Positions 22,714 through 35,191 of a stretch of 64,000 nt of DNA are shown here, piece by piece (positions within the stretch are counted from its first letter, which is position 1; every line of letters starts with the position of its first letter). The stretch comes from Diphasiastrum complanatum. Its lineage: Eukaryota > Streptophyta > Lycopodiopsida > Lycopodiales > Lycopodiaceae. Under the pieces are notes generated by a model. It was not told where the DNA came from, searched no databases, and worked only from the letters and a program-made list of their open reading frames with translations. The stretch spans positions 42,920,368-42,984,367 of the forward strand of contig CM055106.1 of assembly GCA_029204225.1 (NCBI GenBank), given 5' to 3'. Position numbers and translations under genes: made by a program.

Positions 22714-23179
22714 AAAAATTTTTGTCCAAAAAAAAAACATTTGACGCGAACCAAAATGTGGTTCGTTCCGAAACTAGAGGTGACTTTCTATTTCTGTGTT
22801 GTGTGAGAGAGAGAAAAAGAGAGTATAGACGGGAGTGAGAATGAGATGAGGATGAATGTGAGTGAGAAGATTGATAGTGTTTAGGATTTTTAGTTCATTG
22901 ATGGATGTTAATAGTATGTGTTTTGTGATCATAAGTTTTAAGATCTTTTTTGTTTGTGATGTAGGCTTGGATACGAAAAATGAGCTTTTATTGCAAAGGA
23001 TTCAAAGATCAAGTGCATGCAAAAGGAAAAGAAAAGATTGCAAAACAATGGAGATACAATAGTAAAGGTAAATTCACATTTATTTTGATTCATTTGATAT
23101 TTAGTTGATAACTTAATGTGTTATCTATTTCCATTACTTTCCATTGTGCTTTCCATTACTTTTTATTGTGCATTCTAGC

Positions 23180-23330
23180 ATGCAAATCATGTGCTACATT
23201 GAATTCATCAATGGATACATTTGCATTGCATAGATGTGCATTAAATAGACTATACATTGCATTGAATACATCAATAGATACATTTGCAATTAATAGATGT
23301 GCATTCAATAGACTATACATTTACATTCAT
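23180..23330. repeat. Two-copy tandem repeat, unit about 62 bp
   Basis: CATTGAAT(T/A)CATCAAT(G/A)GATACATTTGCA ... AGATGTGCATT(A/C)AATAGACTATACATT occurs twice in tandem. No coding role seen. Confidence 0.8.
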
Positions 23331-23503
23331 GGATTAAAAATACATTCAAAATTTTTGCAAGAATGATGTGATGCCAAAACATTATATTGATTGATTTAAA
23401 AACAAGTACATTGATGAGAGAATAAATTCTCTCTTCCTACATTGCCTTCTACAAGGCCTTACATTTAATTTAAAAACCTCTACTCATCATCACTTCTTCC
23501 CTC

Positions 23504-24615
23504 CTAGTCTCCTTCATCTTGTAGGTGTATGTTGGTGTCCACATCTTCAAACTCCCCTTCGCTTTCATTCACGTACTCTTCCACGTTCTCTTCCACATTT
23601 TCTTCCACATCACGAACACTTGAAGTTGTAGAGCCTCTCTACAAAATAGAATCAAAAATTTAATTAAATTGAGATTAAACTTGTAAACCACAAAGTAAAC
23701 AATCACAAAACAATAAAGGTTAAGAGTTTACGATTGGAAACAATTCATGGGATTCCATAAAAGCCTTAAGGCCGGCATATCCATAATCGTAACCTTGCTT
23801 GTACTCCGCGGCGGTCATGTGTCTTCCAAAATCACTAAGCTACATTCAACAAAAAAACATCGTTTAGCAATACAATATAGTATAGCAATAAAAAACATTA
23901 ACAATCTCACTAAAAAAAATAGAATCATATTAAAAAATATTGCACTTACAAATTGGGCCTCTAGATTGCCCCTTCCTCCCGATCCCAAGTGACTTTGGCC
24001 ATGTTTTAAGAGCTTCCCGGTGGTGGCCCTACGTTGTTGTTCATATTTTTGGAGATTGTTTTGCAACAATTCCCCTTTCACCTTCTTCCAAACCCTTTTG
24101 GAGCACCATCTAGGCTTCGTGGGATTCTTGGGATTCCTCACGGCTCTTCTCATCAATTGCCTTTTGTTTCGAATCCAAAGGCACATTGTATTCAAGGCCC
24201 AAGTCCTACTAAATGCATTGGATTGAGGGAATTCAGAATACAAAGTCTCTACTATTTTATTTTTGTCTTCAAGTGATTGGGAGGACCAATCGATCATGTA
24301 ATCTTTACCAAAATATAAAGCAACTAAATCATGCAAACGGGCATGAACTACATTGCCACGCGTATTTTTTATAACTTCACCACGTGGATTAAGATCATAA
24401 TACACACTACACGATTTTTGGGAAGGGGCATCTTCGGAAGCTCTTCTCTCGGATGATTTATCCGAAGAAGATAACACAAGATTTTTGATTCTATCTCTTT
24501 GTTAAAGAGATAGATTCTCAAACCACTCTTGATTATATTCTTCGGGCTCCTCACAAGCTCTTCTCCTAGATGGTCTCCCACTTGACCTTCCACTTGACCT
24601 ACCGCTTGAAGACAT
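23504..24615 (-). pseudogene. Transposase_24-like (Ptta/En-Spm accessory type) gene, one premature stop
   Basis: Exon 1 is 24615-23950, exon 2 is 23839-23732, exon 3 is 23638-23504; introns begin GTAAGT and GTAAAC and end in AG, all in phase 0, giving about 302 residues. It begins MSSSGRSSGRSSGRPSRRRA. A helical, basic middle has CLWIRNKRQLMRRAVRNP, KPRWCSKRVWKKVKGELL and HLGSGGRGNLEAQF; the W..K.RR and G(S/R)GG..LE pattern resembles plant Transposase_24 proteins linked to CACTA elements. The C-terminus is acidic with VEEN repeats. One in-frame TAA at 24504-24502 follows codon 37; otherwise the structure is intact. It lies between the two GCGTGGAT clusters, so its product may bind them. The family call is by eye. 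Confidence 0.5.
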
Positions 24616-24950
24616 TGTATCAAAGAAAAACTTTAAAAGTTAGAAAGTAGTGGAGAATGGGAGTGAAAGAGTATTGAAGACTTTTAGATTAGAAGAGTAA
24701 GCAATGAATAGAAAGCAATAGATTAATAGTAAGCAAGAACAAAGAAGATCAATAGAGTAAGCAAAAGCAAAAGCAAGATCACTAGTAATGAAGAGCAACC
24801 AAAAGCAAGCAAGCAAGATCTATAGAGTTTAGAAGAGCAATAGCAAGCAAGGGCACTAAACACTAGATTAGAAAACCTATAAAACTTGAAAGCAAAAGAA
24901 GAGGAGCAAGAATGCTCGCGAAAATGCCATTTTATTGGCATTCAAGTTCA

Positions 24951-25007
24951 CGTGGATTATCCACGCAAAAGTTATCCACGCGATATCCACGCGTGGATGT
25001 TCCACGC
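24951..25007. repeat. Cluster of GCGTGGAT / ATCCACGC motifs (right)
   Basis: Four exact copies (24959, 24974, 24985, 24991) and two degenerate ones within 57 bp. Together with the left cluster it brackets a 2.2-kb segment with the Transposase_24-like gene. Neither a terminal inverted repeat nor a target duplication could be fixed. Confidence 0.8.
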
Positions 25008-25019
25008 GTTTTTTTTTCC

Positions 25020-26600
25020 TCTCTTGGCACGTGAGAGGGTCCCCACATGGGCTTGCATGCTTCAAATGTCATTCAATATTCTCATAATCTTTTCTAGATT
25101 TTATGAGAATATTTTATTGTAGAATTTTATATAAAATATATTTTTTAATATGATGGAATGTAAAAAAATCAATTCAAAGATCATTATGGTAGTATTTAAT
25201 TGTTAAAACTAGTTTTATATTGTTATAAATTTTATTTTTTTTGAGATTTGACATACAAGACAAAATCATGAGATAAGAAATAGTACATATTATTATTAAA
25301 CAAGTAATTTGACAAGCTTTTTAAGATTTTATGACATAATATTATGTCAAATCGGTGATGTCATAAAACATTTAGTTTATTAATAATCTAGGTGTCATAG
25401 ATTTGATATAATCTGATGACATAATTACATGGTCAAATATTTTTTTTTTGCTTTTGTCATGTGGCCTCTTAAATGGTTGCATGGGGTCATTTAGATTCAT
25501 GATCAAGAGCATTTATGTTATATTGAAGACCTTAGTGATATGTGACCTATATGATAAATCTTTTTAATTGTTGGTGTGTGACCTATATAACCTTATATGA
25601 AATCATAGTAATTAGTTGAAATATCATTTAGCATTGTAATAAAGATGTTGATCAATGGTGTGTTATCTAGTATATGATTTCTTGCATACAAAGCAACCAT
25701 AGATAGAAAGGGCGAATGCATATTGCTCGTCATGAGATACCATGGCACACTAGGCCAATCCAAAGAGATTTACCTTGAGATCATCACTCATCTTAGACAA
25801 GAGTTTAAACTGAGAGCTTCGAACATTGACTGTTATGTGGTCTTTAAATTAGTTGAGATAAGCCTGCACGCACTATCTACTGATGTCTAACATTTGTCAC
25901 TATGAATCTCATTTTGATTGCTCGTCATGTGTTGCCCCACCCAAGCGACTTTCTTGATAGCAACGTTACTAGAATATTAGATTTACATTAAGCATAAGTA
26001 GAATATACATGGATTAGATGTTGGCATGTCTTTAACAAATTTTATTATATTTGTTCAGAACATACGGTCTCATAATGATTACTTATGATGTGGTATAGAG
26101 TAGCTGGCTACAGTGTGTATATGTCATCGATGATGTCATCATTATCAGATAGTGATTCATCTCATGATCGCAACAGCAGGTATATATTGTTATTGATATT
26201 GACATCAATTGCACTTTATTTGTTACTTGAATATGAATGTATAATTTTTCTTGCAAATTTATTCTTACAATAACATTTGATTGGAATTATGAATTCTAGG
26301 GAAATTATCATACCTCCACGTGATTTAGAGAAAGAAAAAAGAATTGAGCTCTATCACAGAAAAAAAGAGCAATCAAGACTAAAGTACAATGAACAACTAT
26401 TGACTGGTTCATCTTCAAGCTCTTCCACCAGCCGACGTAGACCGCCTATTGATCCATGACATGTATGTATATTGATTTATGTCATAATTTTTTTATTTGA
26501 AATAGTGATGTAATCCGATTTCCTCTTTGGATATAGTATATTGCTCTTTGGAAAGCCAAGACACCACTCCATCACAAATGAAGGTTGAAAATGCACTAAA
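25020..26600. other. Gene-free stretch with short inverted TGACATAAT words
   Basis: AT-rich; around 25325-25435 TATGACATAATATTATGTCA and related words form small palindromes. A short open frame at 26277-26459 (charged, then Ser-rich) may be an N-terminal exon of the CACTA transposase but was not recognised. Confidence 0.4.
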
Positions 26601-26677
26601 TGTACAAAGACTATTTTGTCAATTTTTGTCACATGTTACAATTCGTCACATGTTAGAATTTGTCAATTTTCACTTGA

Positions 26678-28931
26678 ATGACACTGAAAGAATTTGTGCA
26701 ATTTGCAATTGGATTATTGGACCAGTTTCAACCAAAATATGATGAGAGGATACCATGTACATGTACACAATGCAAGGCCCTTAGGATTCGGACAAGGAGG
26801 ATTGTCAACGATCACATTTGGGCCAATAGAGTGCACACAGAGAATCCAAGAGTGCGAGAGGTAAACTTTTTAAAGTGTTTTTTGGAAATGCTTTAATCTT
26901 TGACCCTTATGACACTTCAAGTATACTTTAGCCAGTCAATATTGAGCAATAGGATGAGTGCCACGATACTTTGAAGTTAATCTCTCACTTGCACACGTAG
27001 ACGATGAATGCAATACAACGGTCCACATATAAAGCAATTACCTCATTGTCTACGTCAAGGCTTAAAAGAGATGATGGAAATTGATGAGCGCATATCTACT
27101 TCTTCGCAAACAAGTTCCAACGATGAAAATGAGCTTCCAATGAATGATGAATTTGAAGTCATGGGAGACATGTTGGATGATATGTACGAGAACAATATTG
27201 CAGCTAGACACAATGAACAAGATGAGGAGGCACTTTTGTCTAAAGAAAAAAGAAAATTGCGAGAAGAATCAAAGACCACATTGTATCCTGGAGCAAAGAC
27301 ATCTCGTTTGGCGACTTCTCTACTTCTATTAAATCTTCAAGCCAAATATAGATGGAGTGACCAAAGCCTCACATCATTATTTGAGTAAATTTTTTTTCAT
27401 CTACTTGTCATCTTTGCTTTGAAACAAAATTTACAATTTGGACATCGAGTAGTTTTTTTTTTTACAATGACTTCTTTTGTCATGTATAGACTATCGAAAA
27501 ACAAAATTCTCCCAGAAGGGAATGTCATGCTTGAGACAAGAGATGAGGCACGAAGATGTTGACTAACATCGGGATGGACTACAAGCAATATCATGCATGT
27601 CCAAAAGATTGTATTTTATATCGAGGAAGGTATGAATCACTCAAGAAATGTCCCATTTGTGATACTCCTCGATATAGAGATGATTTGCAAGGGGCAACCA
27701 TTCCGTACAAAGTTTTACGACATTTTTCAGTAATTCCACGATGGCAACGTTTATCTCGTTGTAAATCTCTTGCACATCTTATGGACTGGCATGCACACCA
27801 TACGTCTACGGATGGGATGATGAAGGTACCTTGGTCTTGCAACAGATGGTGTGAACCCCTTTGGTGTACGAGCAACTACATGGTCCATTTGGCCTGTTTG
27901 CTTGGTAAATTATAGTATTCCTCCTTGGTTGAGTACAAAAAAGGGACACATTATGTTGGCACTTTTAATTCCTGGCCAACGCAAGGTTAAGAACATGGAT
28001 GTGTATCTTGAGCCGCTTATTGACGAGTTGGAAGGTTTGTGGAAGGGGATAAAAGCATATGACATTTTGCACCCCTTACATGAGAGGGAGTTTACACTAC
28101 ATGGCATTGTAATGTGGACAATGCATGACTATCCAGGATTAGGTGAATGCTCAGGTAAAAATTCAAACAATGTCTATCTTGTGTACATAGGAGTTTGTTT
28201 ACTGTTACATACAACTAGTAATTCTTGACATTTACATGATATACTACAATGGCTATAATTATTTTTTGACATATCTTTTTTTAATAGTGATTGATAGTAT
28301 CCATTTGTTGGGCAGGCTTTCAAACGGCTGGAAAAATGCTTGTTTTTTGTGCGGGAGAAATCTTGTGGGAAGATACTCTTTTAGTCTCAAAAAAGTGGTT
28401 TATGAAAATCATCATAAATACTTGCATGAAGGCCATCCATTCAGAGACACTCATAGAAGAGGTTATGGAGGAAGAGTTGAGAGAGAGATGCCTCCAAAGA
28501 GGATGTCCGTGAAAGATTCGCGAATACTATGGGAGGAATCTCAAGCAAAGCCAATCGATGGTATGAAAAGATTATCTATATTTCATCGTTTTAAATATTG
28601 GAATAACCTTTTTATTAATCACCTACTTGATCCCATGCACATATTTAAAAATGTGGGTGAATCTATTTGGAAACACTTGATTGGTGAAAAAGATACTATT
28701 GCTGCAAGGCACGATCTAAAAGAATCAAACACCAAAAAAGAATATTGGATAAAGAATGGTGAAGATCATGCTCCAAAAGTACCTTGGACATTCACTAAGG
28801 AGGAGCTTAACCATGTGCGCTCCATTATTCATGACATTAGAACACCAACTGGTTTTGCCCATTCTCTACGCTTATCATTCACAGTGGATGGAAAGTTGCA
28901 AGGTCTCAAATCTCATGATTGGCTAAGATGA
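26678..28931 (+). pseudogene. CACTA (En/Spm) transposase TNP2-like gene, multi-exon, damaged
   Basis: The En/Spm transposase domain order is readable on the plus strand. 26678-26860 has FVQFAIGLLDQF and CTCTQCKALRIRT, a transposase-associated N-terminal domain. 27008-27384 has LYPGAKTSRLATSLLLLNLQ. 27490-27830 has YKQYHACPKDCILYRGRY and CPICDTPRY. 27840-28154 has ATDGVNPFG, PPWLSTKKGHIMLALLIPGQ and HDYPGLGECSG. 28316-28931 has LLDPMHIFKNVGESIW and GLKSHDW. Donors at 27385 and 28155 are GT. Damage: a frame shift near 27558, a deletion of about 25 codons with frame change near 27830, a one-base shift at 28335, and a stop right after KSHDWLR. The motif usually read as MHIEKN is MHIFKN here. Element ends were not found. 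Confidence 0.85.
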
Positions 28932-30221
28932 TTCAATTCATTGCAGGAAGAATCTTGAAATAGAAATTAGAGGTGCATGGCTATATGCACAGTTGTCTCC
29001 AGGTTGGCATCACATGTTGTTGTTATCCATCATTATTTGGTAAGTAGGATGTAGCTTCTGGTTAGATCCAGTTGGAGTCTAGTTGCACTACAAGTGGACA
29101 GATTTTTGGGGAGCTATCAGCGGGTAATGGATACTTGGTGATCAGATGGTACAGGGAGCTATCCTACCTGATATGCTATGGATCGTGGGTGAGCTGTTCA
29201 TCACAATAGTAGATCTAGTTTGCATATGCTTTGGCTTGGATGCTATGATGAATGTGTTGGTGAGATAGGCTCCTTGGTGGGAGGCCTATAGACTGGTCAA
29301 ATCATACGTCAAGCATGGGAAGTTGAGCTTACATGGGATGTAGGAGAGGCAAACTATCATCAGTATCTCTGGGAGATAAGCAAGCTACTCAGGTATAGCC
29401 TATGGTGAGGTTTATATACATTCATTCATTGAGTCCTTGGTAGACTCTTGTGCTTGGAGCATGGGGAATGGATGGGGATAAGCTTTTGGGACTTATTGGA
29501 TAGTTGCATATGCTTGGACGTGAGGGCACCTTGTTACAGGTGCAGGCCATGGTTGAGGATCTGATTTGGAGACTAGTGGTGTAGCAGCGGATCTATAGGT
29601 GGCACAAGTGTTGGTACGACGGGATACCACTTATGGGCAGGCCTTGGTCATGTATTTGACACTTTATCATTCGTGCTGGTTTGCATGAGTGTGTGTGGGC
29701 TTGCATGTTACCTTGTCACGGAAGTCTAGTTTTGAGTCGGAGTTGTATGTGGTTGTGCATTTGCTATGTCAGGAACAAAGTACTCATTTGATATGCTCTT
29801 TGACTTGTCATTATGTCTACTAGCTGTTTATCTGGTGAGGGTATAGTCTTATGGTGGCAGTCACGATTTCCTCAGGTTGAGCCTTAGTTGCTCATTTATG
29901 TCAACTTTACAGATTTGTGCTTATAAGTGCCTGATAGGATGTCAGCCTAACTAGATGGAGGATGTAAGTCTCACGGTGGCAGTGGGATTTGAGCCATGTC
30001 GCTCATGTGGTCCACTTGTGGTCAAGTCGGGATTGGGGACGAGTCAATTGGTTGAGAGTATGGTAAACTCTCTGTATGAACATTGTGTTTACATGATACT
30101 TTGTGAGTCAAACCTGGTGGTTTGTTGGTGTGCTTGAGTGTGAGTCAAGTACAGGGTAGCATGGACATGCACAACATCTTTTGGACACTCCAGACGATGC
30201 TACAGATTTTATCACATCTGA
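28932..30221. other. Unassigned GT-rich stretch, probably decayed transposon
   Basis: The plus strand is rich in TGG and GTG words but no frame stays open. It ends at a polypurine run just before an LTR-like block, so it may be the internal 3-prime end of an old copia element. No protein motif was recognised. Confidence 0.35.
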
Positions 30222-30640
30222 GCTTAAGGGAGAGAGTTAGAAATCAGAGTTAATTTGATATACATTTAATGTAAGCTCTAAATGTGATATTGTAATTAGT
30301 GTACAGTTAATTAGATTTGCTGTATTCAGTTGTGTTCGGGACATGACCCATTAGGATGTATGCTATACTCAAGGGCATGTCTCGAGTTTGTCGGTCGAAT
30401 TTGGCCATATTAGGCCCGACCTTAGTTTGGCAGGTGGTAGGCCAGTCCTAGGACAGTTGTCTTTTTCATGCAAGTTGTGTTTACTATATGTACAGTTTTC
30501 TTTGTAATGCAGTTGAACTTTTGTTGTGCCATCTTTGAGAGCTTGTGAGGAGTGGCTATGGTGATTGTGTGATGTGATCTGCATACTGCACTAGATTCTA
30601 TCGAAATTTCAACTGACATTTTCCTTGGCATTAGAATAAG
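30222..30640 (+). repeat. Polypurine tract and LTR-like block
   Basis: CTTAAGGGAGAGAG at about 30222-30235 resembles a copia polypurine tract, followed by GTTAGAAATCAGAGTTAATT, which could be a mutated TG-initial LTR start. The end is not defined and no second LTR copy is seen in the window. Confidence 0.35.
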
Positions 30641-30944
30641 TGAGTGAGAACATTAGAATCATCGCATTGCCTTGGCATCTTCAAAAGCAATCTGCCTCTC
30701 ATTTCTTCCCACTTTCTCATTTGTTTTGCTCTCAACCAGACAGAGTTGGGTTGTTATCCCTCAGATTTTGTCTTACTTTTAATTCTGGATGTATCTATGA
30801 TCTGTCTATGTATCTATCTAATCTGTCTGTGCACTGTGAAGCAACAACGTGGTCGTGATGCTTGTAAAATAAGTATGTTGTTTAAGGTAGCTTAGTTAGC
30901 AACTATAACAGCTTATGACATCAGGTTCTTTGCTCTTCTTCAGA

Positions 30945-31250
30945 CGCCTAATTAGTCAATCGCCTTAGTTAGCTCAATTCATGCAACATTAGCTTCATCA
31001 AACACCTTAGTTAGCTTCATCAGTCACCTTAGTTAGCTCAATTAATGCAACGTTAGCTTCATCAGACGCCTTAGTTAGTATACCCACTCAAATCACTCAA
31101 ATCTTCTGGTTGTCTGGTTGCGGAAACATACTGAGAATCTATATTTCCCCTATATATTGATGTCCCCTAGCATTGTGTGTCAGTATACCCACTCAAATCA
31201 CTCAAATTGTCTGGTTGTCTGGTTGCAGAGACATATTGAGAATCTATTTG
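30945..31250. repeat. Locally duplicated CTTAGTTAGCT and CACTCAAATCACTCAAAT blocks
   Basis: CTTAGTTAGCT(C/T)(A/C)AT...GCTTCATCA occurs three to four times between 30945 and 31075. The block AGTATACCCACTCAAATCAC ... ACTGAGAATCTAT occurs twice (about 31077-31145 and 31181-31250). Confidence 0.75.
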
Positions 31251-31296
31251 ATTATGTTAGCATTTATGGATTGTTTATGGCTTCTGGGGTCAATGT

Positions 31297-31302
<6 letters not shown>

Positions 31303-31348
<46 letters not shown>
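31303..31348. repeat. Microsatellite (CT)n
   Basis: About 23 CT units. Confidence 0.98.
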
Positions 31349-31349
<1 letters not shown>

Positions 31350-31352
<3 letters not shown>

Positions 31353-32520
31353 CAGTTTGAGCTACTTTATACTGATTTGAGCTACTTATTTCTATGTTTC
31401 ATAAAGAAATTGCTACACATGGCTAAAAAAATTACATATCACATGAGTTGCATGCCTTGAGAGAGTACTACATCTTTGTTACAAAATAAAATGTGTGTGA
31501 GAGAGATATATATTTTTGTATAGTAAATAGCAATCTGCTTCATGTACCAATAGTTGTTTCGTGTTGAATTCATCACCTTAAACACGACCGCTGGGGCTAA
31601 GAAATCCTAACTTACGATATATGTGCCATCTTACTAAGTCATGAGCCATGCTCAACCCTCTCTCATCTTCTGTAGCCTACCATCTAATATTACCTTCACG
31701 CTTCATCTCCATATAATATTACATGGAGGGAATTTCTTGCGTTGGATACCTGGATCTTGAACGATCTCGGATCCCCAGGGGTGGGTGTGAGGCAGGATCA
31801 GTCCGACCTTTGCAAAATCAAGTCTGGAAATGGAGATATCCGACATGGGAAATAGTTATCGAACTGAAGTGTGTGTGTGTGTGTCTAAACTTTGTGGTGC
31901 CCGCCGGCAACTGAGCAATGAATGAGCTGAGAAAGATTGCTGCGTGATGAGCTGACTGAATTAGTCTGGCAATGGAAAGATCTTATAGGGGTGCAATGGA
32001 TGGGTTACAGCTAGTGAAGGGCGCCCTTCAACAACGTTGTTCGTGTTTTTTCATAGGCACATTACGGGAAATAATGGTGCCCATTTTTGTGAAGGAATGG
32101 GCACCCTCAGACCATAACGTGTGTGTCATGAGCCGTGCTATCTTACTTTGTGCTATACTTTGATCCACAGATGTTCTGATAATAATTTCTGTGTTTGCAT
32201 TGGATACTACACGACTGGGATGATGAACGATGCACCAAAATTCTACGTAATTGCTATGGGACATCGATGACTTAGAATATTTGTGTCTATAATGTCTCAT
32301 TAGAAGGCCGTTCAAGAAAATAGTGAAATTAACTCGTTACATTTTCCACTAAGCATCTGACTGATCATGAGATGACGCAACAACATGGCTCATGCAACTT
32401 TCTGTTTGAATAATCTTGGGGCTCAGGTGTTGAAACCTCACTAATCTAAGTTCACTAACTAACTCGTGAGTTAAGTAATGCTCCACATTGTCCACAAACA
32501 TATGATACTAATTTATTTGT
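31350..32520. other. Gene-free stretch
   Basis: No recognisable protein or RNA gene. GGATACT.C.CGACTGGGATG with GATGAACGATGCACC recurs at about 32202 and 32527, linking it to the repeat locus that follows. Confidence 0.4.
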
Positions 32521-33476
32521 TTGTAGTGGATACTGTACGACTGGGATGATGAACGATGCACCAAAATTCACTAACTCGTTATTGAAGCTCCGAGAGTACT
32601 TTGAACACTAAATTATCAAGTGTGATGGCCTGCGGTTGAAAGCTAAAAGTTCATAGTTACATTACAGAGTTTGCTCATTCTCCATCCACTCCAGGGCTGC
32701 CGCGGGTAAGTGTCACCATGATGCTGATATTTTTTTCAAAAATCATTGAAAGTCAAGAGAATGGAATCAAATCCTACAATGAATGGCCGCAGCTATTTAT
32801 TTTCGGCAAGCCATTTACTTTTATGACCTCTCTCTCATTTAGTTTTTAAGCACAACCGGTATTGGCAGTCACAATGCTTAATCTTCGCATGTTCAAAGCG
32901 GTTTGAATAGATTTGACTATCTTTTGTTCCATGGTCTTATTTAAGCTATACCTGAAGGCTGAGTACATCCTTCTTCTACAAAACGATGCCATTCATTGAC
33001 GATTTAGTATGGCTGCTTTAATACTTCAAAGCTGAGAGCTCAAAGTTGATCGTTACATTATAGAGTTTGCTCATTCTCCATCCACTCCAGGGCTGCGGTG
33101 GGTAAGTGTCACCATGACGCTGATTTTTTTTTATCAAAAAATCATTGAAACTCAAGAGAATGGAATCAAATCTTACACTGTTTATAAAAGTTTTACTTTG
33201 ACAAACCATAAATGATAACACACTACTCTTTAAGATAAAAAAGGGGAGATGTGACACTGAAAGCTATTGATGTTCTTAACAATATTCTAATATCTCATCT
33301 GTGCTCCTGCATATACTATCTGAGCTTGCTTCAACTAATTTGAAATGATCATCAATCACTCGCTCACTATTTATGAGCTCACATCATCAGCTTTGATCTG
33401 ATCCATAGTAGGTCATTTGAATTAGTATCCAAATAGTTATGACAATTCTTGATTCCGAGCTCTAGTTTTGCTAGTT
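32521..33476. repeat. Repeat locus, left part (interrupted by the copia insertion)
   Basis: Blocks such as ATTGAAGCTCCGAGAG (32581), CGGTATTGGCAGTCACAATG (about 32858) and CATCCACTCCAGGGCTGC (about 32683 and 33078) recur on the far side of the copia element (38817, 39994; about 39070; about 39300). The unit is therefore a locally repeated, non-coding sequence. Confidence 0.75.
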
Positions 33477-33992
33477 TGCTAGAAAAAACACACAAAAGGA
33501 GAACCTACTCTTACTGTATGGACACTCTCAGGCAGAATAGTACAGGACAACCTGCAACTAAACGCTGCACACAACACAATACAATCTACAAAACAAAGAT
33601 TGCAAAATGCAAGCAAGAAGGTAGAACAATCATCACAGCTGACGCATTAGACAAATGTACTGTTTACTAGTGAGAATCAGAAAATAGAAAAATCAGTACA
33701 ATAATGCTGCACCCATCTGTGCAGATGGAAAGACGTCTCTCCTGTTCTATCTACCAATCTTCTTACTGCTACACTCTATGAATGAAACCAGAACGCAAGG
33801 CTGATATATGTATTCCAGCTATGTCTCTCACACACTCCATGCCAACGTTGCACCTACCTTTGTCTGCTTTTATGATTCTGAACCTAATACTTCGTGTAAC
33901 TTACCTAACCTGCTGTCTACATTTAACTAGTGTTAGGTCTAACTAACATGTCACTTGTAGGCTTGAAGGGTTGTGAAGTTCACACTCTAACA
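33477..33992 (-). repeat. Copia 3-prime LTR (minus-strand element)
   Basis: Same length and ends as the 5-prime LTR; preceded on the minus strand by a purine tract (AAGAGGGAGC, 34002-33993). Flanked outside by TAGTT. Confidence 0.95.
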
Positions 33993-33993
33993 G

Positions 33994-35190
33994 CTCCCTC
34001 TTGAACTGAGGAATCCTTCAAGCTGTTTATAATGCTGCCCACGCCCATTCGATGTTTTGTAAAAGATGTTTGGCTCAATGGCTTGGTCAGAATATCTACA
34101 ATCATGTCTGGAGTTGCAATGTACTTAGGAATAAGTACCTCTTTCTGGATTAGATTCCTTACATGATGATATTTGAGAGGTATGTGCTTTGTTTTGGAGT
34201 GGAAAACTGGATCCTCAGTCAAGTAGATTGCACTCTTATTGTCCATATACATCACTGTTGGATCCTCTTGCCGTAGTCCAAGCTCCTCGAGTAAGAATCT
34301 AAGCCAAACAATTTTGTTTGCATTCTTCAATGCTACAATGTACTCTGCCTCACAGGATGATTGTGCAACCAGGGTCTGTTTCTTACAAACCTAGCTCACT
34401 ACTGCCCCACACATAATGAAACATCCACCTGAAATTGACTTACTGTCAACTCTACAGCTCGCCCAACTTGCATCACTGTATGCCAAGAGATTGTTGTGCA
34501 CATTTTGCCTGTACATTAGGCCATAACATGCTGTCATTTTTATATATTGAACTATTTGCTTTGCCAACTTCCAATGCCTTGGGCCAGGATTGTTTCTAAA
34601 CTGACTCAAAGTGTAGACTGCCGTGGCTATATCAGGTCTGGTGCACACTGCTAGATACATTAAGCTCCCAATCAAATTCCTATATGGAATTTGTTCCATT
34701 TCCTTCTTTTCTTTTTCTGTTTTGGGGCTATCTTCTAGTGTCAAACTAGTCCCTGATTCCATTGGAGTACTCTTGCCCTCACAATTGTTCATCGCATAGT
34801 CCTTTACTACCTTTAAAGCGTACTTGCTTTGAGATAGAAAAAGTGTTCCTTCACTTCTATTCCTGTCAATTTGCAGACCAACACAAAGCTTTGCCTCACC
34901 CAGGTCAGTAATCCCAAATTCATTATGCAATAGGCTCTTTACCTTTTGGATGAGCTTAAGACAGTTTCCCACTAGTAGTGAGTCATCCACAAAAAGTGTC
35001 ATGTATAGGAAAGCACTGCCTTCTTGCATTACATAGACATTGCAATCTGAGTTCAAAGGTTTCATACCTATTGATTTCAGAAAAGAATCAATTTTCTTGT
35101 ACCATACTCTTGCAGTCTACTTCAATCCATAAATGCTCTTATTGAGCTTGCATACATCTTTAGGAAAGTCTTTACTGATAAAGTCGAATC
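33994..35190 (-). pseudogene. Copia reverse transcriptase C-terminal half and RNase H
   Basis: Minus strand: DVCKLNKSIYGLK, a stop, TARVWYKKIDSF, then an open frame of 224 codons with FLYMTLFVDDSLLVG (the YVDD-type box reads FVDD), YRNLIGSLMYLAVCTRPDI and YSDASWASC. After a short gap the RNase H end gives YMDNKSAIYL and KHIPLKYHHVRNLI to DILTKPLSQTSFTKHRMGVG. Two breaks make it inactive. Confidence 0.88.
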
Positions 35191-35191
35191 C

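Noticed and set aside
22462-22740. N-terminal part of the 400-codon frame and nearby frame with repeated WI(I/H)HA words
   Set aside because: It is translated GCGTGGAT repeat and not protein-like.
29085-29096. CACTACAAGTGG as the terminal repeat of the CACTA element
   Set aside because: CACTA is a short word, no matching inverted copy was found on the other side of the transposase gene, and no 3-bp target duplication could be shown.
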